Assembly (NCBI GenBank): GCA_946406115.1
Contig: OX291546.1
Coordinates: 11,215,019-11,279,018 of the forward strand
Direction of reading: 5' to 3'
DNA: 64,000 nucleotides
Source: Apoda limacodes
Taxonomy: Eukaryota; Arthropoda; Insecta; Lepidoptera; Limacodidae
Positions 45,901 through 56,283 of this stretch are shown one piece after another. The notes under the pieces are model-generated. The model did not search any database, had not been told where the DNA came from, and saw only the letters and a list, made by a program, of their open reading frames with translations. The number at the start of each line of letters is the position of its first letter. The stretch's first letter is position 1. A program made the position numbers and the translations under genes.

Positions 45901-48900
45901 TTATCCTATTCTGCCCAATACCGAATATCTAGGTACTATTCGGCCGAATACCGAATACTTAAGATTTTTCGTTATAGTAGGTATATTGATTCGCAAAATA
46001 TAGATTATTTTTAGGGTTCCGTACCCAAAGGGTTAAAAGGGATCCTATTACTAAGACTCCGCTGTCCGTCCGTCCGTCCGTCTGTCATTAGGCTGTATCT
46101 CATGAACCGTGATAGACAGTTGAAATTTTCACAGAAAATGTATTTCTGTTGCCGCTATAACAACAAATACTAAAAAACATACAATAAACGATATTTGCTG
46201 GTTTTAGTTCGATATTAATAACACAGGTAGGCGCTTGAAATATTCACAGAATATTTAGTTATATATTTACTTAAAATAATATAAAACAAATATTTAAGGG
46301 GGCTCCCATACAACGAACGTGATTTTTTTGCCGTTTTCATATATAATGGTACGGAACCCTTCGTGTGCGAGTCCGACTCGCACTTGGCCGATTTTTTTTT
46401 ATAATAATGTATTTTCTTGCAATCATTAAAATAATCATGCATTATCAACTTCCGTACTAAAGATGACTTATTTTTAGAGGCCATTAGGCTTGCATAATTT
46501 TATTTATTTTTAAAGTAACTAATCAAAACGAAGAGAACACGAACAATGATGCCAACAACGTAGGCCCTGATGTCACCATTATTACAGCTTAAGTAGCCTA
46601 ATGTAGCCGATTTTTTTCTATTGTAGCCTAGAGAGGCAATATTTTGACACACAAACAAAAATATCGCTTTAAATAAAATAAAAATGTAGTTTAAATCAAT
46701 TAATTTATTCACATACCTACTTTAAAAAACACTAAAAGCTTCTGTGTAGGTTAAAACTACAATAATATTAATAGCATTCGTAGGCCGTTCGCTACGTGTG
46801 AGCGTATGTTCTTATAACTACCTATGTGGCATGAAGATTTAAACTCCGTGTTTTACCATGTTTTGTTTTTCACAGAAACATCGCCTTTAAAATTACTATT
46901 AACACCACACGACGAAAAACTTTAAGCAAAACGAAAGTGTAAAAAATTTACTGGAGTTTGCCCAAACTATTTAGTTCGTATGATATACTTAGATAATTGC
47001 TGGAGTTAATCATTATTAATAGTAGGTCAAATAAATAGTTATCACTTTATTCCATACTAAATTTGGTTACATTATAGCATTATAGTAATAATAGCTAATA
47101 CATATTAAGGATATTCCCTGAACCTAACCAATAAAAAATAGGTTGGCCGGCCATCCTTTTATTCTTAATATCACCTTTATACATTTTTTTACATTTGTTA
47201 GGTACATGGACAGGTATTGATTACTTTTTGGTAAGGTTATCGTAAAAACCTTGACCCTGAAGTAGCTAGGCGACCAGTCGTCTTGAAAATCTTTTCATCG
47301 CCGATTCTCGTCCTGAGTAGCCTAATTGGCGAAAAACAGCCTACGTTGGCAACACTGAGCAAAAAAAAGGGCCTTTTTACTGTGAGCACCCAAAATATGA
47401 CAAAGCACGCAGCGCGGTGTGATAGCGATATGAAGATCGTGCGGGCGACACGGTGTAGGAGAGGTCACGCGCTGGCTGAATACTTTTGCCGAACATTCGG
47501 CTATTCGGCCACGAAACCCGCAGAATATTCGGTATTCGGCATTTGGCCGAATGTACTATTTGTTGCAAGTCTAATATTTATGCATTACATGTTGTAAACA
47601 TTAAGAAAATATTATATGTGGTTTGTGACTATTTACCTTTAACTCTTCATCAAACTCATCTTCAAACTTCTTACCCCAAATCGAATTACCACCTTTGCCT
47701 GTACCAGTTGGATCCCCTGTCTGTACTATAAAACCCTGCAAATAAGTTTTTTATCAGACATATTAGGCATACTTAGAAAAAATATTTTGCACTTTAGTAT
47801 TACAACCGAGGAAGAACTATTTATAAGTATGAGTATTGAATACTAAGCTTGTGGTTAGCTGGTAGAGAATGCCCTATGGCATTAAGCTTGCCACTGTATA
47901 CTTTAGTTTGTGCAAAAAGAATAAATAAATATATATAGACATATGTGTTCACTGCTCAACATAGACCTTGTGACATTTCCAAAACACAATTTGACTTTCT
48001 TGAATCCAACCACTTTCCAAGGTCTTAATTAGGTGTAGTTAGTTTATGTACTAGGTATACAACCATTGCAAACTACCTTTTCATGCTAATTTATGATTAA
48101 AACAGTTATTTAAATGACTAAATAAAAAAGTGTACACACATGTTCCTGTTTGATAGTTGACAGGGCTTGCCTAGTTCTTCTTGTTGTGGCGGGCTGATTT
48201 CTGCACTTGCCCAGTTATTACAAAAGTTTGTATCTCAATGTTTAGTAGTCTTTTAATGTATGTAATGACCTTTACAATGCTAATCTTACTAAAACTAAAA
48301 ATTCTTTTTGTCCCAAAGTTAATTTATATCTAAGTATACACAAACTTTACAAGCAAACTTATCCTTACAAAAAAAACTGTTCAAAAACTGGCGAGGTTAG
48401 TCTTCTCTTAATTTTTTTTGTGTAAACTGACATTGACAAATATTTGAGTCTACTGACTCAATTAAAGCCACAAACGAAAAAAAAATTATATATACCCATA
48501 GCAATGAAGTTTTTCTTCCAAACTTAAATGAGACCAATTTTAAGGTTACAGGTGTGCCAATAAAAATTATCATCAAAATCAAACTTGTTATGCATGATCA
48601 TACATAAACAAAATAACATTAAATATATGTGTCAACTTAAGGAACTCCTTCTTTTGTTTTTCCAGCCACTTTTTTAACTTTCGCATTGCGTTTTGGAACA
48701 TATCCATAACATAAAGGGGGTAAGGGAAGAGTTTAGATGGGGTTGCAATACATCTGGAATTTAATTCATTATCTGAATTAGATGAATTGTAAATTATCTG
48801 GAATTTTGATAAATGAGACACTTTCACTTCTGAGGTATGATGAGCTGTAATTAATTATTAAAATATTAATAATATTTACTAATAAAATAATGGTCAGAGT

Positions 48901-49598
48901 AACTAAAAGGGAGTGCAAGTGAAAAAATGGGTTGCTTCGTCACAAAAATATTTATGTCTTTTTTGCTCAGTGCCCCTTTTAGTACACCCCAACCAAAATA
49001 ATATTTTGAATACCCGGCAATATGCTGCAAAACAATCTTTGGGTTGGATGTACAATTGGGGCACAGGATTTTTGTGTTGCTAGGGTTAAAATTATGTAGT
49101 GGTTGATTTTATGGGATGGGAGATAGTCCTCTCTCCCAGTCTTGTCCCCTCTTCCCTCTCCCGCCCTTAAATCCTGCACCCCAATTGTAAATATTTCCAA
49201 ATCTTTTCATATTTTTTTTTTCTTTCTGCTCAACAGAAAGTCTTTAATGCACACTGGCTGACTTTCCCATAATGCTGCAATAAAACGAGTAGCCGCACTA
49301 GTCAAATTTAAAAAGCAAAGTCTGGAATTTTCAATAAATGTCAGGAATTCTCTACGAAAAACTATTATATTGATCTGATAACTGTGTATATAGCACACCA
49401 ATCAACATAACGGTTAAATGGACAGTCGACTATATATTCGGATATTTGTTGATGTACCTTTATATTTCTGTGAAACAAACATCCATTGTAATAATCGCTT
49501 GCACATAGGGCTAAAAAGTTTTCGCAAGCTTTTGGACACTGCTCACAAAATAATTCTATTTTAAGGTCCCCAACATCAGTGTGGAGCGTCACTGACAT
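42981..49598 (-). CDS. PPIL3: Peptidyl-prolyl cis-trans isomerase-like 3 (cyclophilin PPIL3)
   Basis: Single-domain cyclophilin; family members are prolyl isomerases found in spliceosomal complexes in the nucleus. Four coding exons on the minus strand: 49598-49458, 47735-47637, 45775-45657 and 43107-42981, phases 0, 0 and 2, giving 161 residues, the same length as recalled for human PPIL3. Landmarks: [20 protein letters not shown] at the start, [20 protein letters not shown] (the catalytic Arg is in FHR, then F and Q), [16 protein letters not shown] and [16 protein letters not shown]. Position 121 of cyclophilin A is Trp, but here it is His (PHLD), as usual for PPIL3. There is no frame damage. 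Introns 2 and 3 are largely made of hAT-like elements, and a probable 5' UTR exon lies upstream. The gene runs opposite to the zinc-finger gene and in the same direction as SARDH. Confidence 0.96.
43218..43309. repeat. Palindrome with perfect 16-bp inner arms
   Basis: In PPIL3 intron 3. The inner arms GTGGTTACAGACGGAC (43,254-43,269) and GTCCGTCTGTAACCAC (43,271-43,286) are perfect complements around one A. Outer GTTTTCGAT and ATCGAAAAC also pair. Probably a small MITE. Confidence 0.7.
43530..43737 (+). mobile_element. 5'-truncated copy of the Jockey element 3' end with poly(A)
   Basis: Matches about 23,775-23,970: CACCTTCGGGTTCGAGGCTC, GAGCGACAACCGAAGCCGAG, GGCGCTATATGGGCTGAGAC and GCCAACTGCATAGTCAGTTC, then an A run. 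Lies in PPIL3 intron 3, antisense to the gene, directly before a hAT-like element. Confidence 0.85.
43758..45241. mobile_element. hAT-like non-autonomous element with perfect 8-bp target duplication, PPIL3 intron 3
   Basis: 1,484 bp. Ends TAGGGCATGTAATATCGG (left) and the complement of CCGATATCCATGCCCTA (right) are inverted copies. GTCAGAAC flanks both sides (43,750-43,757 and 45,242-45,249) without mismatch. No transposase frame. The interior is AT-rich, with repeated ATATCGG or CGATATT motifs near the right end. The intact target duplication suggests a fairly recent insertion. Confidence 0.85.
45860..47573. mobile_element. hAT-like non-autonomous element with 8-bp target duplication, PPIL3 intron 2
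   Basis: 1,714 bp. Ends TAGGCTTGCAACGAATA and the complement of TATTTGTTGCAAGTCTA agree at 15 of 17 positions. The flanks ATATTTAC (45,852-45,859) and ATATTTAT (47,574-47,581) match at 7 of 8. Sub-terminal ATTCGG/CCGAAT motifs are repeated at both ends. It contains a nested Helitron-like repeat (46,011-46,399). Open frames inside have no domain. Confidence 0.82.
46011..46399 (-). mobile_element. Helitron-like (HINE-type) repeat nested in the hAT-like element
   Basis: Starts TTAGGGTTCCGTACCCAAAG, has a GTCCGTCCGTCCGTC run, and ends TACGGAACCCTTCGTGTGCG, then GAGTCCGACTCGCACTTGG and CCGATTTTTTTT. Complement of the 50,588-51,277 copy, with internal shortening. Confidence 0.75.
47736..49457 (-). 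other. PPIL3 intron 1
   Basis: 1.72 kb, AT-rich; no element with recognisable ends. Scattered open frames have no domain. Confidence 0.6.
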
Positions 49599-49602
49599 TT
49601 TT

Positions 49603-49820
49603 CTACATAAAAGTTATATTAAAAGCATTTATTTATAAACGTTATAATTACATATACAGACCAAAAACAGTAAATTGAAAAGTAAGGTTATACTCACAGA
49701 AACATTTTTGTTTTTAATTTGTCCAGGCTTTATCAGAAGCTCTGGAAGGCTGTTGGAAATCGAATCCAAATAGCCTAGCATAGACACATTGTGACGCCAA
49801 TAATGGCGCCAAAAATCATC
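49603..49820 (-). other. Probable PPIL3 5' UTR exon and 95-bp leader intron, with a short upstream ORF
   Basis: Minus strand. A GTGAGT donor at 49,697-49,692 and a TTTATGTAG acceptor ending at 49,603 would splice a leader exon (49,698 to about 49,820) to the exon whose ATG starts PPIL3. An ATG at 49,781 opens MLGYLDSISNSLPELLIKPG and 8 further codons in the leader exon. After the splice it continues in a frame different from PPIL3 and stops 8 codons later, overlapping the PPIL3 start. The transcription start is not determined. Confidence 0.45.
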
Positions 49821-50192
49821 AGTTCGTCGGAGCTCTAACTGAACATTTTCACAATTTTGCTCGCCGTTACTTGCTTATTATTTTCAATTCATCCTCTGTA
49901 TGTCTTCGATGCATAATGAGGATCAACGAGGTTTTTAGTTTTGAATGTAGTATTAAAGTCCTTGAATAATCAAAAATATTGGTACATTTTTTTTTGTCAT
50001 ACGACCAAAAATGAGCTAGTAGTATTCAAATTAATGAGTCGATCACCGAGTTGCCGCAGCGCAGAGTGCGTGACGTCATCTTACTCATCGGCCGCCAGTT
50101 ACCCGTTGGCAGTAACAAAGCGCGCAGTGTTTGATTTACGGACTTAAAAAAGAATTAAGTGACCAATTTGTGCACGGTTCAACTTTGTAACC
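49821..50192. other. Region upstream of PPIL3
   Basis: Contains a GC-richer stretch (about 50,040-50,130, including TGACGTCA, a CRE-like octamer at 50,072-50,079) that could be promoter DNA. No gene start was supported except the THAP-like frame that follows. Confidence 0.4.
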
Positions 50193-50315
50193 ATGAATAA
50201 ATTTTGTATAGTGCCGAAATGTACAAACACAATTATTAAAACGCCAAGAAAACTATTCTTTTGCGTGCCAAACGCTACGCTATGTTCGCAGCCTCCCTTT
50301 TGGGCAGTGTCATGA
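50193..50315 (+). pseudogene. THAP-domain N-terminal fragment
   Basis: A 40-codon frame starting MNKFCIVPKCTNTIIKTPRK followed by LFFCVP. This is the usual start of a THAP zinc finger (C-x4-C here, then the P-x-K-LFF-x-xP strand), in the form common in insect THAP proteins and THAP-type transposases. The frame then loses similarity and stops at TGA, so the invariant Trp, the second zinc-binding pair (C-x2-H) and the AVPTIF end are missing. Either a relic of a THAP-type transposable element or a first exon whose partner I could not find. Confidence 0.5.
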
Positions 50316-50587
50316 CAATTCACGCTCAAAACTATCTCCTCTTTTTCATCACACCTAAATATGCAACAATACGCTTTACTTTTTAGCCTATGTACAGGCG
50401 TTATTTTTGCTTAAACTGTACAGACATGCCCTAACCTTTGGACTTGGACAAATCTCACAGCATCGTCTTCATAGGTTTCACGTGCCGAATAAATATGTAA
50501 ACCTCAAAATACCTAGATACCCTATATAGAATAACAATATATACTCATTATTCGCAGTAAAGTTTGGTTTTATAGTCACTGATTAAT

Positions 50588-51277
50588 GAAAACCGGCCAA
50601 GTGCGAGTCGGACTCGCGCATAAGGGGTTCCGTACCATTATCTATAAAAACGAAAAAAAAATACGTTGTATGGGAGCCCACCTTAAATAATTTTAATTTA
50701 ATTATTTATTAACTTCTCTTATATTAATAGGTTCAAAAATCGAAATAGCTAAATTTGTATTTTCTTTACGTTTCGAAACCTGGAGAATTGTTTGCAATCA
50801 TGTTCAGAGTGATGTGTGTGTGCGTGTAAGTATGTATGTTAGCTTTTTTTGCCCCTCGATATCTTAAGAACTAATGGACAAAATCGCTCACGGACCATTT
50901 TAATCGATATACCACGTCATGTCTTAGAACTAAAAATAATTTGGAAAAAATCTGTCCAGCGGTTGTTTTATCACTAAGAAACTGTTTTTTATTGTTACGC
51001 GATAACTTAGCGGATTGAGAACAAATTACAACAATTTATACATATATGAAAGGACTAACACGCAGATTGGTTCCATTCAAATTTGGTAAGGATTGGTTCA
51101 TAGAAACTTAGAATTTAGTATTTGTGGCAACAGAAATCACATCATCTGTGAAAATTTCAACAGTCTAACACGGTTCTTAAATACAGCCTGGTGACAGACG
51201 GACAGATGGACAGACAGACAGCAAAGTCTTAGTAATAGGGTTCGGTTTTTACCCTTTGGGTACGGAACCCTAAAAAT
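50588..51277 (+). mobile_element. Helitron-like (HINE-type) repeat, best-preserved copy
   Basis: About 690 bp. Start AAACCGGCCAAGTGCGAGTC continuing GGACTCGCGCA (palindrome GCGAGTC-G-GACTCGC), then GGGGTTCCGTACC. End: ACAGACGGACAGATGGACAG, a TTACCCTTTGGGTACGG block and AACCCTAAAAATG. GGTTCCGTACC near one end and GGTACGGAACC near the other form sub-terminal inverted repeats. No coding capacity. Confidence 0.75.
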
Positions 51278-51384
51278 GAGTGGGACGGTAAAAAACAGCC
51301 ATGACAACCACACTCAACAAATATATTAATAATTCGGTCATAGATCAGCAAGTTTAGTGTATTGAACCATACTAAATAAATCGC

Positions 51385-51527
51385 AAGTAGGTATAGTACG
51401 CGCCATGTAAGTTGAACTAAAATGGCGGCCGACTGCGCAGGTACAGTAGGAACAAATGTACTAACGAACCAAAAATGTATTACTGCGCAGGTTCAACTTA
51501 CGTAGCGCGATTTATACCTACCTAGTT
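51385..51527. mobile_element. Short palindromic MITE
   Basis: Arms GTAGGTATAGTACGCGCCAT continuing GTAAGTTGAAC, and the complement of CTGCGCAGGTTCAACTTACG continuing TAGCGCGATTTATACCTAC. About 140 bp in total, with CTGCGCAGGT in both halves. Confidence 0.65.
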
Positions 51528-53600
51528 GCTTTAGTTCAAATTCAAAAGCCATCCGCGGATGCCAATTTATCGCAATCGCGAATGATCTACATATAAATGA
51601 ACAAAGATAACATTCGTTATTTAAAATATAATAAATACTTTATTCATAACTTCCAAATACGTCCCTATATTTTTACTTTAATATTGAATCAACCATGAAC
51701 CTCTGTCATACAGCTTAGAGTCCGCACCACCACTCAAGTCCTGTCATAAAAACAGGAACTATTGCAATAAAATTTAATAAAATATCGGCTAATCTGTTTT
51801 ACCTTATTGGAAACCAGAGAAAGTTATACTTTGATAGGAATAGCACTTTGTGGAATAGGTACCTATTAGGTATGATTCTTATTGACAAGATTTAGTTTAG
51901 ACTACTGGTATCCACTCAATCTTAGATAAAGAATCAAAACCCTCGCACCGTCTTCATAGAGAGTAAATTCCTTGCCGGTGGCTACAGATAATAGGTACAT
52001 ACCTAGTATACGTACCTACTAGGGTTTCTGATTACTCGAACTATTTTCGTTCTCGAGGCACGGGAATTCTCGAGGCTAAATTCTCGAGTCTTCTCAAGTC
52101 TCGAGGCTTTTAAAGAAGACTTTTAATTGGTAATAAAATTTATAGAAAAAACTCAAAATAATCACGAAAGGAACATATTTTTATTTTCCCCAACTGCACT
52201 TAAAAACAAATCTTAATACTTAGAAGAATAAGGAACACTAAAAATCGGCGTGCGTCTTAATTATTTAGCTATTGCTCGACTAATAATCTAAATAATATAA
52301 TATTGGTATTTATTAGCTCTAACTTTTAAATCATTGAGAACAAAAATAAAAATCTTCCTTACAGATACAATCCTCAATATACATATGATACGTAATCTTC
52401 TAGAGATTACAAGAAACACTTTCTGAAGAAAATGATAAGGCTCTACTAATTTATAGTAGGTAACAGTAGTAAGTAACTAACTGTAAGTAGTTCTTTAATG
52501 AGTCTTCGGTATTTCGCAGCTTTATATTTGATCGATATCAAAACATCGAAAGCTCCTTAAATAACCATTAAAATAATTAAATCTTAAAAACTAATAGTAA
52601 CAGATCACTAACAGTTTGAATCTGATTCTGTCTATAACTATTTTAATAGCTTTAGCACGGATTGAGATCATTAGTCAAAAATCCTAAGCGTGGCATGTTT
52701 GATGTGTGTGTAAGTGAAACAACTTGCTCGCAGTAGTCGCAGTGAGCGCGGACAATTTTACGAGGAAAAACTACCTCGAATACTTTGAATTAGTGCCTCG
52801 AGAATCGAACCGAGGTGGATTTCTCGAATCAACATTTTTCCTTAAAATTAATTAAAACAACAAGTGTTTTTTGTTTTCATCACTTTAAAATCGTAGCAAT
52901 TCTTATTTTAAAAATATTTTTTGTGTGTGCAGGACTCCAGAAATTACCAGCGTGTCGATAGTTTATTGCGTAATTTTGTTTTCGTTAGATTCAGAAAACT
53001 AAGAAAACAGTCTTCTACATATGCACTTGAGTGTGGCAAGCACATAAAACTAAAAACGGCCGAAGTTAAATTTGGAAACATCTTGTTCCCATCACCAAGG
53101 TGCATCTGTGCAACCTTTTTCTATATTCTAAAAGCTTCTTTCTCTACGTTTTAGAATTTAGGAAATTCATCGGCAGAATCTAACTTTGTATTACAAGAAC
53201 CCACCATTCGGTGTCAATTTTTTGCATATCATTTGAAGATACAATATTTGGGAACCTTCCCAATATGTCGACGATAGATGGTAATGCTACTCATTGAAAT
53301 ATGCCTCTTAATAGAGCCGGATATTCAAAGCAAAATCCGGTTTATTTCGCTTTGCAATGTTCCAAAGTTCCAAAATTAGGAAACTATATATTTCAAAACT
53401 TTGCTATTGAATATTCAACTTTATTTCATTAAGTTAAACTATGTTAAGTCTACGCATGTTACATTGCATTGCATTTCGTTTTGTTTCGCTTTACGCAGTT
53501 TTTTCGTAAAGAAAGTTTAAGCGGTGATGTTCTTAAAAAATCGAGAGTTTTAAGTGGGAATCCGGGACATCGGGAGACATTTACTAAAATCGGGAGACCT
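51528..53600. other. Gene-free spacer
   Basis: AT-rich. CTCGAG-rich blocks at about 52,035-52,110 (TTCTCGAGGCAC) and 52,765-52,830 (GTGCCTCGAGAA) are inverted relative to each other and may be the ends of a decayed DNA element of about 0.8 kb. No gene was recognised. Confidence 0.45.
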
Positions 53601-53606
53601 GTGGGT

Positions 53607-53768
53607 CGATTCCGTAAAAATATTGCTAACCTTTTTTGAAAGAAATAACATATACATTGCGGTTTCGCGACAATCGATGAAGTTCACACGTAATTTCAAA
53701 TGCGCAATGTATATTTTATTTCTATGGATTTCAAACGAGAATTGTTAGCCACTATTTTACGGAATCGA
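53607..53768. mobile_element. Palindromic MITE, first of a tandem pair
   Basis: Arms TCGATTCCGTAAAAATATTG and the complement of CCACTATTTTACGGAATCGA; interior AAAGAAATAACATATACATT pairs with AATGTATATTTTATTTCTAT. The core is about 80 percent alike to the copy at 53,849. Confidence 0.65.
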
Positions 53769-53848
53769 GCCTCTGAGTGACAATAGGCAAAAATCTATGG
53801 CAAACAGTGCTGCCAGCAAACTTTTTGCAAGCTCACTAGATGCAGAGC

Positions 53849-54008
53849 CTCGATTACGTACCTAAGTTGTTGCTAACAATTCTCGAAAGAAATAAGATAT
53901 ACATTGCGGTTTCGCAACAATCGATGAATTTCATACGCAATTTCAAAACCGCAATGGATATCTTATTTCTATGGATTTCAAACGAGAATTGTTAACAACT
54001 TTACGCAG
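53849..54008. mobile_element. Palindromic MITE, second of a tandem pair
   Basis: TTGCTAACAATTCTCG and CGAGAATTGTTAACAA are the outer arms; GAAATAAGATATACATTGCG pairs with CGCAATGGATATCTTATTTC. Same family and orientation as the preceding copy; 80 bp separate them. Confidence 0.65.
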
Positions 54009-54021
54009 TTCTTTAAACCAC

Positions 54022-56283
54022 GGGTCATTCCCGTTCAATCGTTGAACTAATGGGAGTTTTTTGTTACAGTAGTTCAACTATGTATAATTTTTTTTAAGGG
54101 TTAAACTACTGAGACAATCTAGTTGAACTAACTTACAAGAGTCGATTCAGTTGATTTAAAAGATGAAATTTATATATCTGTACTTCATCTTATTTATTTA
54201 CGTTTAATTATTTTTGCTGAAATAAAACCAAAATTAAACACCTGTTTGTTTAATAACGAAAATCATTAAAACTTCATTGGTCAGTTACCTAGTTCCACAA
54301 GAATTGTTTATTAAAGTCACTATACAATGTCATTTTATTGAAAAAAAGCGAAATATTTAAAATATTTAAAATTAAAAATATTTAAGCGAAGTATTATCAA
54401 TTTTTTTTCAATACTATTTATTTTTAAAAATTATCTAATTGTGTATGGGTAGGAGTTAATTCTTATTTACTATTTTATATATTTTTTCAAATGGGTACTT
54501 TACATTTTTTTAAATGTTATAAAATTTTTAATTTCTTAAAATATTTTTATATAATTCTAATTTTTTCTTAATGTTTTTTGAATACTATTTTGGATGACAG
54601 TTGTCAAACAAGAAAGGGCTATATCTCCGTAACTATTGGTCGTATGCTAGTAGTTTCCTCACAGAAATGATAGATCTCATGAAGAGCTTTATTTCAGATG
54701 GCAGCTATCAAACTATAATAGACTATATCTCCGTAACTATTGATTGCAGTTTTTTAGTTTCTTTACAAAAGCGTTAGATCTTATTACGACCTTTATTTCA
54801 CATTACACATCTTCATAACATTCCTATAACCAAATTTGGGGCTGGTAGCGCTGTGTGCAAAAACTATTAATTTTCATAACTTTACTAACGTTATTTTTTC
54901 CAAAGCGAACTCTGACAATTGTTTACAAGTTGCATTTGATACATACCTCTTATGTTGTCGTCTATTTTTATGTATCGTTTACTGCCTTTATTAGTTAGTT
55001 GGCTTATAGATTCTACCTATACCACACGTCGCGTCGCCTTGCTTTTTAATGTTTTTAACAGACGTATGCGCGTCACGGGTTTTTTCCTTGCTTTTATTTA
55101 ACTCACAATGCTTCCTTTTTCATTTTTATTTTCCCTTCCATCTTCTGGTGGAATCTTGCAAGCTTAATTAAACATACTTCCTGTTATCACCCTTCGATGA
55201 AATTATGCATACTTGATAAGCTCGGATGACAATACAATATTCCACAGTTACTTTGACCAACAACCCCGTCCCAGAGTTGTACCAGGGGTACAACCTAGAG
55301 GTGGAGGTGAGAAATTTAAAAATTTCAAAGTGGGTATCCGGGGGTTTTGAGGCTCGCAGATCACGAATTTGATGTTCATTTTGATATTATCACCTCTTGG
55401 CATATGCAGGAAGTGCACCTGAAGGTGGACATTAGGGTGGAACGTGAAAAATTAAGTGAAAATTTAATTACTAATTTATGTTTGATATAGATAATATCGT
55501 TCTCCAAGTTCTTATCACCAAGCTAATGAAACTTGAGCAATAAACTATAATAAAACAATTAAATTATAACTAAAAATAATAAAATAAAAGAAAGTAAAAA
55601 AGCTTTTTAAAAACTTGCTTTTCTTAAAACATTAGAATCAAAAAAATTCAATCTAAACAAAAATTGTACTAAAAAGTAAAAATAATTTTTCAAAATGAAT
55701 ATAATTTTTTTTGTATCCACGTACGACTGCAAGAAACGCAAGGCTTGCGTACTTACAGACAATCACTTGATAAACTCTCAATCAATATCCACTAAAACTG
55801 TAGCACGTCAAATATTCGTGTGTAGCGCACGCCTTGCTTCTCTTGCAGTTGTACGTGGATATAAAAAAAATTATATTCATTTTGAAAAATTATTTTTTAC
55901 TTTTTAGTACAATATTTGGTTAGATTGAATTTTTGTATGATTCTAATGTTTTAAGAAAAGCAAGCTTTTAAAAAATTCTTTTTTTTATTTCAAATTCTTA
56001 TTAATTTTGGAATGCCACGATTTCACAACAATATTGGTTATGTGACGTTTGTCAAACACGCTCAATATTTGTACCAAATTTATAAAGTACAAATATATAA
56101 ATTTCATCTTTTAAATCAACTGAATCAGCTCCTGTGAGTTAGTTCAACTAGATTGTCCCTGTAGTTCAAATCTGTCTCAAATTTAAAAATTATAATAAAA
56201 TTATACATAGTTGAACTACTGCAACAAAAAACTCCCATTAGTTCAACGGTTGAACTAATTGGGTGTACTAGCGGGAATGATCC
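54022..56283. mobile_element. 2.26-kb element with terminal inverted repeats of about 160-190 bp
   Basis: The left end GGGTCATTCCCG and the complement of the right end GGATCATTCCCG start arms that stay similar inward: GTTGAACTAATGGGAGTTTT, GTAGTTCAACTATGTATAAT, GACAATCTAGTTGAACTAAC and TTGATTTAAAAGATGAAATT. Flanks TAAACCAC and AAAACCAC match at 7 of 8, as an 8-bp target duplication would. It has no transposase. Inside are a diverged tandem pair (about 54,600-54,800, TATATCTCCGTAACTATTG) and the large hairpin at 55,605. Class uncertain: the target length suggests hAT, but the long arms are unusual. Confidence 0.75.
55605..55980. repeat. Large internal hairpin (foldback)
   Basis: Left arm about 55,605-55,755, right arm about 55,825-55,980. 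Long nearly perfect pairing, e.g. AAAATGAATATAATTTTTTT with its complement at 55,863-55,885, ATCCACGTACGACTGCAAGA with TCTTGCAGTTGTACGTGGAT, and GCAAGGCTTGCG with CGCACGCCTTGC at the top. The loop is about 70 nt. Transcription would give a stem of about 150 bp. Confidence 0.8.

Noticed and set aside
47283..47597. 104-codon plus-strand frame in PPIL3 intron 2
   Set aside because: Consists of the sub-terminal ATTCGG repeats and right end of the hAT-like element; no domain.
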